Assembly: GCA_038229875.1 (NCBI GenBank) | Contig: JBBROA010000022.1 | Span: 1-40,094 of the forward strand | Origin: JALYUA01 sp038229875 | GTDB taxonomy: Bacteria > Acidobacteriota > Thermoanaerobaculia > UBA5066 > Gp7-AA6 | Length of the DNA: 40,094 nt | Direction: 5' to 3' | Shown here: piece after piece, positions 23,050 through 30,915 of the stretch | How the letters are laid out: every line of letters begins with the position of its first letter | Position numbering within the stretch: position 1 is the first letter of the stretch | Notes under the pieces: generated by a model | The model's input: only the letters and a program-made list of their open reading frames with translations | What the model was told of the DNA's origin: nothing | Database searches by the model: none | Translations under genes and position numbers: made by a program

Positions 23050-23736
23050 TCAGCCCGGAAGGACGAAGGCCCGAACGGGGAAGCTGCCCATTCCGCGGAC
23101 GGGGGCCGGGACGGCGAAGAACAGGAAGGCGCCCGCCCCGACGCTCTCGAGGTTCGTCAGGTGTTCGACGATCGGAATCCCGGCTCCGAGAAGCAGGGTG
23201 TGCGCCGGCCGGGCGAGATCGCGGACGTCGTCGATATTCAGGGAATCGATTCCGACGAGCGCGGCCTTCCCGGACACGAGCCGTTCCGCGGCCTCGATCG
23301 TCAGAAAGGGATGGTTTCCGGAGCCGTACTCGGGCGTGCGCCAGTGAGCGTCCCACCCGGACCAGACGAGCACGGCCCGGCCCTCGAGTGCCGCGTCCGC
23401 AAACACCTGGGGGCCGAGCGCAGGCCCTCTCCCGCGAGCGTCCACCAGCGCGCCCGGCACCGCCGCGACGCGTGCGAGCGGCAGCGCCGCAATGTCGCTG
23501 CCATCGGCGAAGCGATGGAACGGCGCATCGACATAGGTGCCCGTGTTCGCGACCATTTCAATCCGGCCGATCGAAAAGGTCGTTCCCGGCGCATAACGCT
23601 CGCGGGAGGCCGCGCGGGAAAGGTGCTCCCCAACGAGAGGCGCCGGCAGCCCGGGATACGTCGTCATCCCCGACTCGATCGGGTGCGAGAGGTCGATCGG
23701 CGCGCCCGTGATCGGGTCCAGGATGGTCGGGTTCAA
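23050..23736 (-). CDS. Cyclase family protein (kynurenine formamidase-like) with altered metal motif
   Basis: This encodes 228 residues from TTG at 23736, which overlaps the DinB stop as TTGA and has GGGAGG just upstream. It belongs to the cyclase/KynB family (PF04199): IDLSHPIESGMTTYPGLP at the N-terminus, LVDARGRGPALG, and GKAALVGIDSLNIDD with LLGAGIPIVEHLTNLESV near the C-terminus. The family's metal motif H-x-G-T-H-x-D-x-P-x-H appears as N64-T-G-T-Y68-V-D70-A-P-F-H74, so two of the usual histidines are replaced while Asp70 and His74 remain. Relatives hydrolyse N-formylkynurenine or act as metal-dependent amide or lactone hydrolases in the cytoplasm. With this change either the metal site is built differently or the reaction is. 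It is the last gene of the overlapping Lrp-EamA-DinB chain. Confidence 0.82.
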   Translation of the reverse strand: MNPTILDPITGAPIDLSHPIESGMTTYPGLPAPLVGEHLSRAASRERYAPGTTFSIGRIEMVANTGTYVDAPFHRFADGSDIAALPLARVAAVPGALVDARGRGPALGPQVFADAALEGRAVLVWSGWDAHWRTPEYGSGNHPFLTIEAAERLVSGKAALVGIDSLNIDDVRDLARPAHTLLLGAGIPIVEHLTNLESVGAGAFLFFAVPAPVRGMGSFPVRAFVLPG

Positions 23737-24269
23737 AAGCCTCCCTTTCCGGCGCTTGCCGCCAGCGCCCGGACGAGCCGGATTTGGCCCGCATGGTAGA
23801 GGTCGTGCGCGGCGATCCCGCGGATCAGCCGGGGCGCGGACTGGCGTCCGGTGGACGTTCTGCCGTGGAAAACCGTCTCCGGGAGGGCCACGATGACCGC
23901 GCGGAGGAGCCGATGTTCTTGATCCAGCAGGGAGAGATCGGCGCGCCACGACTCCTCGGTCGAAGGCCGCTCGATCCAGTTGCTTCCCTCGAGAGCAAAC
24001 GCTCCGCGCTTTCCGCCGGTGAGCCGGCGGCGCACGACGTATTTCCAGTACGCCGCGTGGACGACGAGCTCGCGGATGTTGTGGCGGCCTCGTCCCGGAC
24101 GCCACGCGGCCTCGCGGGCGGAAACACCGCGAACGGAGCCCCGCAGGTTCGGGCCGTGCCAGGCGCTCCGGTCGTACGCTTCGTCGATCAGAGGGAGGAG
24201 CAGCGCGACGGAGGGCGAAGCCGTGTCGGGCCGGCCGCTCGACGCAGAGTTCTTGCGCGGCGCGCTCAA
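23733..24269 (-). CDS. DinB family protein (putative metal-dependent thiol transferase fold)
   Basis: This encodes 178 residues from TTG at 24269, which overlaps the upstream EamA stop as TTGA; it ends in another TTGA overlap with the cyclase gene. The four-helix DinB/YfiT fold is indicated by GRHNIRELVVHAAYWKYVVRRRL (His71) and HDLYHAGQIRLVRAL (His155, His159), which together supply the usual three-His metal site. The AxHxxYHxGQI pattern is typical. Characterised relatives are bacillithiol, mycothiol or glutathione-dependent transferases, but most DinB proteins have no assigned reaction. No closer start with ATG exists in frame before the first helix, supporting the coupled TTG. Position between a small-molecule exporter and a cyclase-family hydrolase suggests a role in modifying or detoxifying a metabolite. 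Confidence 0.78.
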   Translation of the reverse strand: MSAPRKNSASSGRPDTASPSVALLLPLIDEAYDRSAWHGPNLRGSVRGVSAREAAWRPGRGRHNIRELVVHAAYWKYVVRRRLTGGKRGAFALEGSNWIERPSTEESWRADLSLLDQEHRLLRAVIVALPETVFHGRTSTGRQSAPRLIRGIAAHDLYHAGQIRLVRALAASAGKGGF

Positions 24270-25270
24270 GAGGCCTTTTCGCTCGCGAGCGTTCGCTCCG
24301 CGGACGGCGCGAGCGCGGGTTTCTGAGGAGTCTCGCCCCCGTAGCGGATGATGAGCGCGACCGCCCCGACGATCGCGAGGGCCGCCAGGCCGATCCTTAC
24401 CGTCAGGGCCTCCCCCGCGAACGCCCATCCGAGAAGCACCGCCACGACCGGGTTGACGTATGCGTACGTCGTGACGCGCGCCGGAGTCGTGACCTTGAGA
24501 AGCCAGATGTACGCCGAGAACCCGATCAGCGACCCGAAGACGATCAGGTACGCGAGCGCGAGCACGGACCGCGTGGAGATGGCCGCCAGGTGAATCCGGG
24601 CGCCCTCGCCGAACGCAAGGCCGAAGATCCACAGGATCGTTCCGCCGGCGATCATCTCGATCGCGATCGCGAGAAGCGTCGAGGCGGGCAGGACGGCGCG
24701 GCGCGAGTAGAGTGAACCGATCACCCACGAGAGCGCAGCGAACACGAGCGCGGCCGCGCCGAGCGGGTCGACGTGGCCGCCGCCGCCGAATCGTCCCGGA
24801 AGAACCAGCAGCACGAGCCCCGCGAGCCCGACCAGGAGGCCCGCGAGGACCGGGGCGGAAGGACGGCGGCGGCGAATCACTCCCTGCACGATCGCCATCC
24901 AGATCGGTACGGACGCGACGATGAGGGCGGCGAGGCCGGAGGGCACGCGTTGTTCCGCCCAGGAGACGAAACCGTTTCCTCCGAGCAGGAGGAGCCCGCC
25001 GATGATCGCGGCGGACTTCCAGTGGCGTCGATCAGGGAGGGCCACACCGCGCGCCCGCAGAAACGCGAACAGAATGAGACCCGCCGTCAGGTGCCGCGTC
25101 CCCGCCATGACGAATGGAGGAAACGACTCGACCGCGAACCGGATCGCGAGGTACGTCGATCCCCAGAGGATGTACACGGCAGCAAAGCCCGCGACGAGGT
25201 GGGCGCGCGCCGGCGCCGGCGCCATGAAGACGCCGGAAGAAGTCCGCGTGCCGGCCGCCGCCTCAGCCAC
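24266..25270 (-). CDS. EamA family (DMT superfamily) transporter
   Basis: This encodes 334 residues and about ten membrane spans arranged as two EamA repeats. The first opens with AAVYILWGSTYLAIRFAVESFPPFVMAGTRHLTAG, a signature of RhaT/YedA-like drug/metabolite exporters. The second ends with TTYAYVNPVVAVLLGWAFAGEALT, the most conserved element of the family. Such proteins export amino acids, purines or other metabolites across the inner membrane. GTG at 25270 overlaps the Lrp stop by 8 bases; an ATG at 25225 (MAPAPARAHLV) is an equally possible start and neither has a strong Shine-Dalgarno. The Lrp/AsnC regulator immediately upstream is a common partner of amino-acid exporters and hints at an amino acid or its derivative as substrate. 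Confidence 0.87.
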   Translation of the reverse strand: MAEAAAGTRTSSGVFMAPAPARAHLVAGFAAVYILWGSTYLAIRFAVESFPPFVMAGTRHLTAGLILFAFLRARGVALPDRRHWKSAAIIGGLLLLGGNGFVSWAEQRVPSGLAALIVASVPIWMAIVQGVIRRRRPSAPVLAGLLVGLAGLVLLVLPGRFGGGGHVDPLGAAALVFAALSWVIGSLYSRRAVLPASTLLAIAIEMIAGGTILWIFGLAFGEGARIHLAAISTRSVLALAYLIVFGSLIGFSAYIWLLKVTTPARVTTYAYVNPVVAVLLGWAFAGEALTVRIGLAALAIVGAVALIIRYGGETPQKPALAPSAERTLASEKAS

Positions 25271-25751
25271 GGCCCGCCGCGACCGAGCGCTCCTGCTCCG
25301 ACGTCAGCGGGAGCGCCGAAGTCTCCTTCACGACCTCCAGGACGATCGTCGTTCGCGTCGAAGAGATCGTCGCGATCCGCCCGAGCCGCTCGCGCAGCAG
25401 ACGCCCGAGCGCCTCGGCATCCCGCGCCCTCACTTTCGCCAGAAAGCAGTCCTCCCCCGCGACGTGGTGCAGCTCCAGAATCTCCGGAATACCCGCGAGC
25501 TTCTCCGCTGTCTGGTCGCCGCCCGGCCGGTCGCTCGACCGGATGAAAATAAACGCCAGCTGCCCGAGGTCGAGGGCCGCGGGGTCGATTTCGGCGCGAT
25601 AGCCCCGGATGATCGATCTCTCCTCGAGCTTCCGGATACGCTCGAACACGGCCGACGGCGCCAGGCCGACCTGCCGGGCGATTTCCGCATTGGAAGTCCG
25701 ACAGTTTTCCTGAAGAATCGACAGTATTGCGGCGTCTACGGCGTCGATCAT
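25263..25751 (-). CDS. Lrp/AsnC family transcriptional regulator
   Basis: This encodes 162 residues. The N-terminal winged helix-turn-helix is clear (MIDAVDAAILSILQENCRTSNAEIARQVGLAPSAVFERIRKLEERSIIRGY, residues 1-51). A RAM/ligand-binding domain follows (AFIFIRSSDRP, ILELHHVAGEDCFLAKVRARD). Members sense amino acids or related effectors and activate or repress neighbouring transport and catabolic genes. The ATG at 25751 starts at the conserved first helix; a TTG 18 bases further up is less likely. It is the promoter-proximal gene of a four-gene overlapping chain (regulator, exporter, DinB, cyclase) and probably controls it together with itself. Confidence 0.92.
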   Translation of the reverse strand: MIDAVDAAILSILQENCRTSNAEIARQVGLAPSAVFERIRKLEERSIIRGYRAEIDPAALDLGQLAFIFIRSSDRPGGDQTAEKLAGIPEILELHHVAGEDCFLAKVRARDAEALGRLLRERLGRIATISSTRTTIVLEVVKETSALPLTSEQERSVAAGRG

Positions 25752-25797
25752 TCGTCTATCGAACCACAATCGAGTCAGATCGTCAACGGCTGCTCCA

Positions 25798-25835
25798 GGG
25801 AGCCAGGCGGAGCGACCGTCCCCGCCCGGGCTCCC
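25798..25835. repeat. Inverted repeat in the Lrp leader / behind metH
   Basis: GGGAGCC (25798-25804) pairs with GGCTCCC (25829-25835), and inside it GGCGG (25806-25810) pairs with CCGCC (25822-25826), giving a long imperfect hairpin. It lies 47 bases before the Lrp ATG and between the Lrp start and the metH stop, both on the minus strand. No U-tract follows, so it is either a processed or Rho-assisted end of the metH transcript or an operator/leader hairpin for the regulator. Confidence 0.4.
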
Positions 25836-25890
25836 GGTTCATCGCGCCGCCTGTCGGTCGTCTCTCGAGGCAGCGCGCCCCGGCCTTCCG

Positions 25891-28800
25891 TCAGACGCCG
25901 AAGTAGCGCGCCTGGGGGTGGTGGAGGACGAGGGCGGAGACGGAGGCCTCGGGATCCATCATCGAGCCGTCGGTCAGCTCGACGCCGATCTTGTCACCGG
26001 GGAGGAGTCGGAACACGGCGGTCTGGTCGTTCAACTCCGGCCACGCCGGGTAGCCCGGGCTGTAGCGCTTGCCGCGGTAACGCGCCTGGAAGCGGTCCGT
26101 CATCGTCACGGTCGGGTCGTCCGGAAATCCCCAGCTCGCCCGGATCTCCCCGTGGACCCACTCCGCCGCGGCTTCAGCCGTTTCGACGGCAAGCGCCTGG
26201 AGCGAGTGGCAAAGGAGGTATTCGCCTCTCGCCTTCAGGTCCTCGGCGCGGGGGCGGATCCCCTCGCCCGCGGTCGTGATGAGGAGCGCGACGCTATCGG
26301 GAGGCCCGCCGGCCGACGCGGGCCGGACGAAATCCGCGAGCGAGAGCCGTTCTCCGGCGACCTGCCTTGGAAAATGGAGCACCGCTTCCTCGCGCCCGTC
26401 GATGGAGAGACGCACCGAGTTCCCGTCCGACTCCGCGTCGAAGAACCGGTACACCGCTTTTGCGTGAATCCACCCTTCACGCCGCACGCGCGCGATGACT
26501 TCCTCGAGCTCGGCGAGCCGCGGGTCGCCCGCCTCCTTCAACTTGCGGTAGCTGCCTCGCAGCCCGAGGTGCTTCGCGTACAGCATATGAGGGTTCACGA
26601 ACTCGAAGATCGCCTCGGGGTCGAGCTCGGGGAGAACGTGCAGCTCGTGGTCAGGCGCCGGCAGCGCTTCGACGACTTCGATCTCGGAGCTTCGCACCGC
26701 GGGCGCCGACAGCGGGCTTTCCGCCGGCACTTCCGCGACGACCACGCCGGCGGCGACGCGCGCCTTACCCTCCGCTGCCAGCGCCTCCCGTTCCTGATCC
26801 CCCGACAGGATGCGGTCGGCGAGCGCGAGCCCGCGCATCGCGTCCACGGCGTAGACGACCAGCCCGCCGTACGCCGGCGCTATCCGCTGGTCGGTGAACT
26901 TCTGAGAGAGGGCCGCACCGCCGACGAGCACAGGCACAGTGACCCCTCGCGCGGTCAGGTCCTGCGCCGTCGTGACCATCTGCTGCGCGCTCTTGACGAG
27001 CAGGCCCGAGAGGCCGATCAGGTCGGGGCGGTGCTCTTCGAAGGCGGCGACGAGCCGCTCCGGCGGCACCTTGATCCCGAGGTTCACGACGTCGTAGCCG
27101 TTGTTCGAGAGGATGATCTCGACGAGGTTCTTCCCGATGTCGTGGACGTCGCCTTTGACCGTCGCGAGGAGGATCTTCCCCTTGCGGGAGTCGGTCGCCT
27201 TCTCCATGAACTGCTCGAGATGGTTGACGGACGCCTTCATCGACTCCGCGGACTGGAGCACTTCCGCCACGATCAGCTCGTTTGCGTTGAAGAGGCGGCC
27301 GACCTCCCGCATCCCGTCCATGAGAGGACCATTGATGATGTCGAGCGGCGACATCCCTCCGTTGCGGACGGCTTCGAGGTCATCGACGAGCCCTTCCTTG
27401 GACCCCTCCAGGATGTAGCGAGGCAGCCGCTCGAGCGGAGTTCCGGCGCGCGCGGCGGTGCGAGGCGTCGCGCCCTTCGCCTTGAAGTGCGCCGCGAACG
27501 CCGCGACGGGGTCTTCGCCGCGTGAAAAGAGAAGGTCCTCCGCAAGTTTCTTCTCCTCGTCCGGGATCGACGGATAGCGCATGATCCGTTCGCTGTTGAC
27601 GATCGCGAGGTCGAGCCCGGCCTTGACGCAGTGGTAGAGGAATACCGAGTTCAAGACCTCGCGCCCCCCTTCGGGCAGCCCGAAGCTGACGTTCGAGATC
27701 CCCAGGATCGTCTTCGTCTCGGGGAGCTCCGCCTTGATGAGTCGGATCCCCTCGATCGTCTCGACCGCGCTGCCGACGTACTTCGCGTCGCCCGTTCCGC
27801 ACGGAAAGACGAGCGGGTCGAAGAAGATGTCCGTCGGCGAGACGCCGTACTTTTCGGTCAGAATCGTGAAGCTGCGTCGCGCGATCTCGAGCTTGCGCTC
27901 GCGGGTCACGCCCATCCCGTGCTCCGGATCTTCGTCGATCGTCCCGACGACGAACGCGGCGCCGTACTTCTGCGCCATCGGCACGACGGAGCGGAACCGC
28001 TCCTCGCCATCCTCGAGATTGATCGAGTTCAAGATCGACTTGCCCTGGCTCCACTTCAGTCCGAGCTCCAGGACCTTCGCGTCCGTCGAATCGATCATCA
28101 GCGGAACCTTGACCATCTTGGTCGCCCGCTCCAGAAACGCGTTCACGTCCGCCGCCTCGTCACGGTCGGGGTCCTGAAGGCAGACGTCGATCACCTGCGC
28201 GCCGTTCTTCACCTGCGCCCGCGCGATCTCAGCGGCCGCCTCGAACTTGCCCTCGGCGATCAGGCGCTTGAATTTGCGGCTGCCGAGGACGTTCGTGCGC
28301 TCGCCAACTAAGACCGGCCGGTTGTCCACGTCGATCTCGAGGGACTCGATCCCGGATACCAGCGTCTTCGAGACGTGGGGAATGCGCCGGGGCCGCTTTC
28401 CGCGCGCCGCCTCGGCGAGAAGGCGAATGTGCTCGGGGGTCGTCCCGCAGCATCCTCCGACCACGTTCACCCAGCCTTCGTCGATGAAACGAGTCAGGCG
28501 CCCCGCCAGGAGCTCCGGAGACTCCGAGTAGTTCCCGTCCACGTCCGGCAGACCCGCGTTGGGATAGCACGAGACGTAGGTCTGCGCGATGCCTGAGAGA
28601 GTGCGCAGGTGGTCCGTCATGAACTCGGGTCCCGTAGCGCAGTTCAATCCGACGGAGATCAGCGGGGCGTTCATGACGGAGGCGTAGAGCGCTTCGATCG
28701 ACTGCCCCGCGAGCATCGTCCCCATCGGCTCGATCGTCACCGAGGCCATGATCGGAACGCTCCACCCGATCTCCGAGAACGCCTCCTGGATCCCGATGAA

Positions 28801-29355
28801 CGCGGCTTTCATGTTGCGCGTGTCCTGTGTGGTCTCGACGAGCAGGATGTCGGCGCCGCCCGCGAGAAGCCCCGCGGCCTGCACGCGGTAGTGCCCGATG
28901 AGCTCCTCGAACGTGACGCCTCCGGTTACGGTGACGGAGCGCGTCGTAGGACCCATCGACCCCGCCACGAAGCGCGTCCGCTCCGGCGTCGAGAACTCCG
29001 CCGCCACCTCGCGGGCGATCTCGGCCGCGCGGCGGTTGATCTCGAACGCCTTCCCCTCGAGGCCGTACTCCGCGAGCACGAGCGGGGTGGCGCCGAACGT
29101 GTCCGTCTCGGCGATGTCGGCGCCCGCTTCGAAATAAGCCGCGTGGAGGGCGCGCACGACGTCGGGACGGGTGAGCACGAGGTTCTCGTTGCATCCCTCG
29201 AGCTCGTCTCCGCCGAAGTCTTCCGCGGTCAGGTTCTGCGACTGGATCCACGTGCCGGTCGCGCCGTCGAGCACGAGGATCCGCTCGGAGAGCGCCTCCT
29301 GGAGGTTCTCCGTGCGACCCTGCATCGTCCCGGCGTCGGGCGCAAAAGTGCTCAT
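25891..29355 (-). CDS. metH: Cobalamin-dependent methionine synthase, full length
   Basis: This encodes 1154 residues holding all four MetH modules. The homocysteine-binding barrel (about 20-320) has RILVLDGATGT and zinc ligands Cys239 (GLNCATGP) and Cys302-Cys303 (GGCCGTTP). The methyltetrahydrofolate barrel (about 345-620) has ERTNVLGSRKFKRLI, MIDSTDAKVLE and INLEDGEER. The cap and cobalamin domain (about 640-860) have GDVHDIGKN with cobalt ligand His738 and VGGAALSQKFT. The activation domain (about 900-1154) has RYSPGYPAWPEL and VSALVLHHPQARYFGV. It transfers the methyl group of methyltetrahydrofolate to homocysteine in the cytoplasm, with reactivation by S-adenosylmethionine. ATG at 29355 is used; ATG at 29367 is an alternative and neither has a strong ribosome site. 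No MetF, flavodoxin or cobalamin riboswitch lies next to it. Confidence 0.95.
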   Translation of the reverse strand: MSTFAPDAGTMQGRTENLQEALSERILVLDGATGTWIQSQNLTAEDFGGDELEGCNENLVLTRPDVVRALHAAYFEAGADIAETDTFGATPLVLAEYGLEGKAFEINRRAAEIAREVAAEFSTPERTRFVAGSMGPTTRSVTVTGGVTFEELIGHYRVQAAGLLAGGADILLVETTQDTRNMKAAFIGIQEAFSEIGWSVPIMASVTIEPMGTMLAGQSIEALYASVMNAPLISVGLNCATGPEFMTDHLRTLSGIAQTYVSCYPNAGLPDVDGNYSESPELLAGRLTRFIDEGWVNVVGGCCGTTPEHIRLLAEAARGKRPRRIPHVSKTLVSGIESLEIDVDNRPVLVGERTNVLGSRKFKRLIAEGKFEAAAEIARAQVKNGAQVIDVCLQDPDRDEAADVNAFLERATKMVKVPLMIDSTDAKVLELGLKWSQGKSILNSINLEDGEERFRSVVPMAQKYGAAFVVGTIDEDPEHGMGVTRERKLEIARRSFTILTEKYGVSPTDIFFDPLVFPCGTGDAKYVGSAVETIEGIRLIKAELPETKTILGISNVSFGLPEGGREVLNSVFLYHCVKAGLDLAIVNSERIMRYPSIPDEEKKLAEDLLFSRGEDPVAAFAAHFKAKGATPRTAARAGTPLERLPRYILEGSKEGLVDDLEAVRNGGMSPLDIINGPLMDGMREVGRLFNANELIVAEVLQSAESMKASVNHLEQFMEKATDSRKGKILLATVKGDVHDIGKNLVEIILSNNGYDVVNLGIKVPPERLVAAFEEHRPDLIGLSGLLVKSAQQMVTTAQDLTARGVTVPVLVGGAALSQKFTDQRIAPAYGGLVVYAVDAMRGLALADRILSGDQEREALAAEGKARVAAGVVVAEVPAESPLSAPAVRSSEIEVVEALPAPDHELHVLPELDPEAIFEFVNPHMLYAKHLGLRGSYRKLKEAGDPRLAELEEVIARVRREGWIHAKAVYRFFDAESDGNSVRLSIDGREEAVLHFPRQVAGERLSLADFVRPASAGGPPDSVALLITTAGEGIRPRAEDLKARGEYLLCHSLQALAVETAEAAAEWVHGEIRASWGFPDDPTVTMTDRFQARYRGKRYSPGYPAWPELNDQTAVFRLLPGDKIGVELTDGSMMDPEASVSALVLHHPQARYFGV

Positions 29356-29436
29356 GGAACCGGGCATCTTAGCGTCAACCGCTTCGGGAGCGGCGCCTCG
29401 GGTCCGCCTGGCCCGGAGCTTGCGAGACGGGTCCGC

Positions 29437-29637
29437 ATGGACAAGCAGAAGCCGGGAGGGGCGCCCGGCGCCTCGACACCGGAGGAAGTGGAGAAGGCGG
29501 ACCGCCAGCCCGGACTCAAAGGCTCTCCGGGACAGACGGGCGCCCCCGAGCCGCCCACCAGCGGGGAGACCGGGGTTTCGAAGCAGCCGCCCGGCAACAA
29601 CTCCGCGCCCGGTAAGGGCAGCGGCCCTCGCGGCTAA
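29437..29637 (+). CDS. Small disordered Gly/Pro/Lys-rich protein, hypothetical
   Basis: This is a 66-residue frame from ATG at 29437 to TAA at 29635-29637. The product has almost no hydrophobic residues and is dominated by Gly, Pro, Ser, Lys and Glu (it opens MDKQKPGGAPGASTPEEVEK), so it should be disordered and hydrophilic. Some stress-related and DNA-associated small proteins look like this, but I recognise no family. The third codon positions are G/C-rich, as in neighbouring genes. A weak GAGACGG precedes the ATG. It is divergent from metH and its stop overlaps the stop of the convergent hydrolase gene. It could also be a chance frame. Confidence 0.42.
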   Translation: MDKQKPGGAPGASTPEEVEKADRQPGLKGSPGQTGAPEPPTSGETGVSKQPPGNNSAPGKGSGPRG

Positions 29638-30164
29638 AGGAGCTCGTCTAAGAGCGATTCGCCCTGCGGCCACGGGCCGAACCCGGATGCCGCGTTGATG
29701 TGCCCCGCCGGACCGATTTCAACGCGACGGCTCCCCCATGCGCGCGCGAAACCGAAGCTTCGCTCGACGGACAAATACGGATCGGTCGACGAGACCACCA
29801 GGATGCTCGGGAACGGGAGGCGATGCATCGGGATCGGGCGGAACCCGGCGATCTCCGGGGGCGCGTCGTCCCTTTCGGTGTCGCTCGGGGAGACGAGGAG
29901 CGCCCCGGAAATGGCGGCGTTCGACCCGGAGAACGCCCAGAGCACAGCCGTAATGCTGCCGAGGGAATGGGCCGCCAGAACGGGCGGCTCCGTGCATGCG
30001 CCGATCGCGCTCTCGAGCGCGGCAACCCAGGATTCCCGCTCGGGGCGCGCCCAGTCGCGCTGTTTCACGCGAGTGACGCCTTCGCGGCGGCGCTCCCAGA
30101 GACTCTGCCAGTGGCTGGGGCCCGAGCCGTGCAGGCCCGGTAGGGTCAGAACGGGGCGTGCCAT
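29634..30164 (-). CDS. RBBP9/YdeN family alpha/beta hydrolase
   Basis: This encodes 176 residues, the normal size for the family. It has the short-serine-hydrolase pattern: LTLPGLHGSGPSHWQSLWERR at the N-terminus, nucleophile Ser67 in AAHSLGS, Asp128 in VVSSTDPY, and His155 in GPAGHINAASGFGPWPQG. This His motif is diagnostic for RBBP9/YdeN proteins. They are cytoplasmic serine hydrolases, some with aminopeptidase or esterase activity, and the natural substrates are mostly unknown. The ATG at 30164 lies 19 bases inside the end of the upstream dipeptidase gene, so expression is probably coupled to it. Its stop overlaps that of the small convergent gene on the other strand. Confidence 0.87.
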   Translation of the reverse strand: MARPVLTLPGLHGSGPSHWQSLWERRREGVTRVKQRDWARPERESWVAALESAIGACTEPPVLAAHSLGSITAVLWAFSGSNAAISGALLVSPSDTERDDAPPEIAGFRPIPMHRLPFPSILVVSSTDPYLSVERSFGFARAWGSRRVEIGPAGHINAASGFGPWPQGESLLDELL

Positions 30165-30880
30165 CGGCTCCCGTCAGCGGCGTGCGGCGCGTCCGCCGGA
30201 AACGATTCGAACGGGATATCCAGGATCGGATATTCCCGCCAGGTCCGGTAGTTGTAGTGCCACCACTCGCCCGGGTCCACCTCGAATCCTTCCGCCTCCA
30301 TGGTCTTTCGCAGCAGGTCCCGCCTGGCGCGCAGCTCCGGCGGCCCGCCGGCGTAGTCCGGACCCGCGCGGTCGGAGAATTCGTCGTAGCGGCTCGGCAT
30401 CTCCGACTCCGCGCCGGTCGCAAGGTCGTACAGGGAGAGATCGACGGCGCAGCCGCGGTTGTGCTTCGAGCCCTTCGCCGGATTCGCGACGAAACCGCGT
30501 GCGCGGTCCTCGGGGGTGACGGTCTCCCAGAAGAGCTTCGTCACCGACCACGGCCGATAGCCGTCGAAGATCACGATCCCGTAGCCGTGCGCCGCGAGAG
30601 CCCGATGCGCGCGCACCACGGCTTCGGCCGCCGGCCGCTGCAGGAACGCTCGCGCCTGCCGGTACACGGGGCGCTTCGCGAAATTGTTCGGGGTCGCGTA
30701 CCGGATGTCGAGGCGCACCGTGCGGTCGAGTTGCACGACCTCGACTAAATCCGGCTTCCGAAACGACCCCTTCTCGACGGGAGGGCCCGCCGCGGGGCCG
30801 CGCGGTGCGGCGGCCGGGGCGCAGGCCGAAGCGACCGAGAGGCAGAGGGCGGCAAGAAGCTCCCGGCGCCGATGCGACAT
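30146..30880 (-). CDS. D-alanyl-D-alanine dipeptidase (VanX/DdpX family), lipoprotein
   Basis: This encodes 244 residues. The N-terminus is a lipoprotein-type signal with lipobox ASAC at Cys20. The peptidase M15D core is complete: FDGYRPWSV with the transition-state Arg109, SKHNRGCAVDLSLYD with zinc ligands His140 and Asp147, and GEWWHYNYR with catalytic Glu205 and zinc ligand His208. Relatives split D-Ala-D-Ala, in vancomycin resistance (VanX) or for recycling of cell-wall dipeptide in stationary phase (DdpX). With no vanH or vanA homologue nearby, a periplasmic recycling or nutrient role is more likely than resistance. ATG at 30880 begins the signal; the upstream in-frame extension to 31378 runs antisense through the DinB gene region and is rejected. 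Confidence 0.9.
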   Translation of the reverse strand: MSHRRRELLAALCLSVASACAPAAAPRGPAAGPPVEKGSFRKPDLVEVVQLDRTVRLDIRYATPNNFAKRPVYRQARAFLQRPAAEAVVRAHRALAAHGYGIVIFDGYRPWSVTKLFWETVTPEDRARGFVANPAKGSKHNRGCAVDLSLYDLATGAESEMPSRYDEFSDRAGPDYAGGPPELRARRDLLRKTMEAEGFEVDPGEWWHYNYRTWREYPILDIPFESFPADAPHAADGSRWHAPF

Positions 30881-30915
30881 GCGGCCAGCATACCGAACGA
30901 CCCCGCGCCGCGCGT

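Noticed and set aside
30146..30880. Vancomycin resistance gene (vanX).
   Set aside because: No vanH, vanA or regulator is adjacent, and a Gram-negative envelope is indicated; a DdpX-like recycling role is more likely.
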